A stretch of DNA of 5,545 bases, from contig DJPQ01000051.1 of the NCBI GenBank assembly GCA_002439805.1, positions 4,426 through 9,970 of the forward strand, written 5' to 3'. Below are positions 5,372-5,545 of this stretch, piece by piece (the first letter of the stretch is position 1; each line of letters opens with the position of its first letter). The notes beneath the pieces were generated by a model, which saw only the letters and a list, made by a program, of their open reading frames with translations, did not search any database and was not told where the DNA came from. Position numbers and translations under genes: made by a program. This DNA comes from Bacteroidales bacterium UBA6408. Its GTDB lineage: Bacteria; Bacteroidota; Bacteroidia; Bacteroidales; UBA932.

Positions 5372-5545
5372 TCAAGCCCGAGATAGAGACTTGATTTCAT
5401 CAGGACTCAGCCCGGTGCATGACGCGATTGTTTCGGGCTGTATTCCCGCAGCAAGGAGCCTCCGCGCCGTGTCCAGGGCCTTTTCCCTCATTCCCTCATT
5501 TCTTCCCTCATTTCTTCCCTCGGTTCTTCCCTCAGCTCTTCCCTC
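5372..5545 (-). CDS. C-terminal fragment of an Rpn-family PD-(D/E)XK nuclease/'transposase' protein (start outside window)
   Basis: Reading the minus strand from the right edge, one frame runs 57 codons to a TGA at 5374-5372. The peptide starts with EGRA, EGRT, EGRN, EGRN and EGM. It continues REKALDTARRLLAAGIQ and then PETIASCTGLSPDEIKSL before ending in SRA. A charged EGxx repeat helix followed by an 'A-R-x-L-L-x-x-G-x-x-x-E-x-I-A-x-x-T-G-L-S-x-x-E-I' tail is characteristic of Rpn-family proteins, which are abundant in Bacteroidota and often labelled PD-(D/E)XK nuclease family transposases. The nuclease domain would lie beyond position 5545 and cannot be checked. Rpn proteins of enterobacteria are toxic DNA nucleases with anti-phage activity, restrained by separately translated C-terminal pieces. 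Here an in-frame ATG at 5491-5489, right after the repeats, would give a 39-residue product. No frameshift is visible in this part. The family call is firm for a tail; activity is inference. Confidence 0.8.
   Translation of the reverse strand, partial: EGRAEGRTEGRNEGRNEGMREKALDTARRLLAAGIQPETIASCTGLSPDEIKSLSRA
5498..5545 (-). repeat. 12-base in-frame tandem repeat (four copies, reaching the window edge)
   Basis: Four adjacent 12-base units share the invariant nine bases TCTTCCCTC (plus strand), with a variable codon: ATT, ATT, GGT, AGC. On the coding (minus) strand each unit reads GAGGGAAGA plus one codon, giving Glu-Gly-Arg-X with X = Asn, Asn, Thr, Ala. A partial unit (Glu-Gly) continues at 5492-5497. 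The array may go on past 5545. The unit is a multiple of three, so copy-number change by slippage keeps the frame. The coding strand is almost all purine. Confidence 0.9.

Noticed and set aside
5483..5545. Direct-repeat array considered as CRISPR or as a mobile-element end
   Set aside because: The units are contiguous 12-base coding repeats without spacers, and they translate in frame to an Rpn-type tail.

Overview
The window looks like a chromosomal segment of a Bacteroidota member, most likely order Bacteroidales. This rests on protein style (a DUF5009-type membrane acyltransferase, a three-domain calcineurin-like phosphoesterase, a Bacteroidota-type RadC), A-rich start regions without strong Shine-Dalgarno sites, and a perfect copy of the Bacteroidota -7 promoter element TAnnTTTG upstream of radC. 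Coding DNA is GC-rich and the intergenic gaps are AT-rich. Genus cannot be fixed from the sequence.

Layout, left to right. Positions 1-111 hold no supportable gene. At 112-1530, on the minus strand, is an exported metallophosphoesterase. A divergent 176-base gap with candidate promoters separates it from a plus-strand polytopic membrane protein at 1707-3116 (DUF5009 / heparan-alpha-glucosaminide N-acetyltransferase-like). A 198-base gap with a good promoter and a structured leader precedes radC at 3315-4004. A 181-base gap with a weaker promoter precedes an exported galM-family aldose 1-epimerase at 4186-5313. For the DUF5009 gene and the epimerase, the longest open frame begins at an upstream TTG, but the ATG given here is the more believable start.

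The least obvious item lies at the right edge. Positions 5372-5545, minus strand, encode the last 57 residues of a protein whose start is outside the window. Four Glu-Gly-Arg-X repeats are followed by a short helical tail typical of the Rpn / PD-(D/E)XK nuclease 'putative transposase' family. In enterobacterial Rpn proteins this kind of variable C-terminus is also made separately from an internal start and acts as an intragenic antitoxin to an anti-phage nuclease. An in-frame ATG lies directly after the repeats here, so the same gene-within-a-gene layout is possible.

The genes do not form one pathway. The phosphoesterase, acyltransferase and epimerase fit cell-envelope or glycan and sugar metabolism, radC is a stand-alone gene of unsettled role, and the Rpn-type gene is accessory or defence-like. 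Three proteins show changed signature residues: the epimerase lacks the usual sugar-binding Asp motif, RadC lacks the JAMM serine, and the phosphoesterase has Asp-Pro-Gln where the superfamily usually has Asp-x-His.
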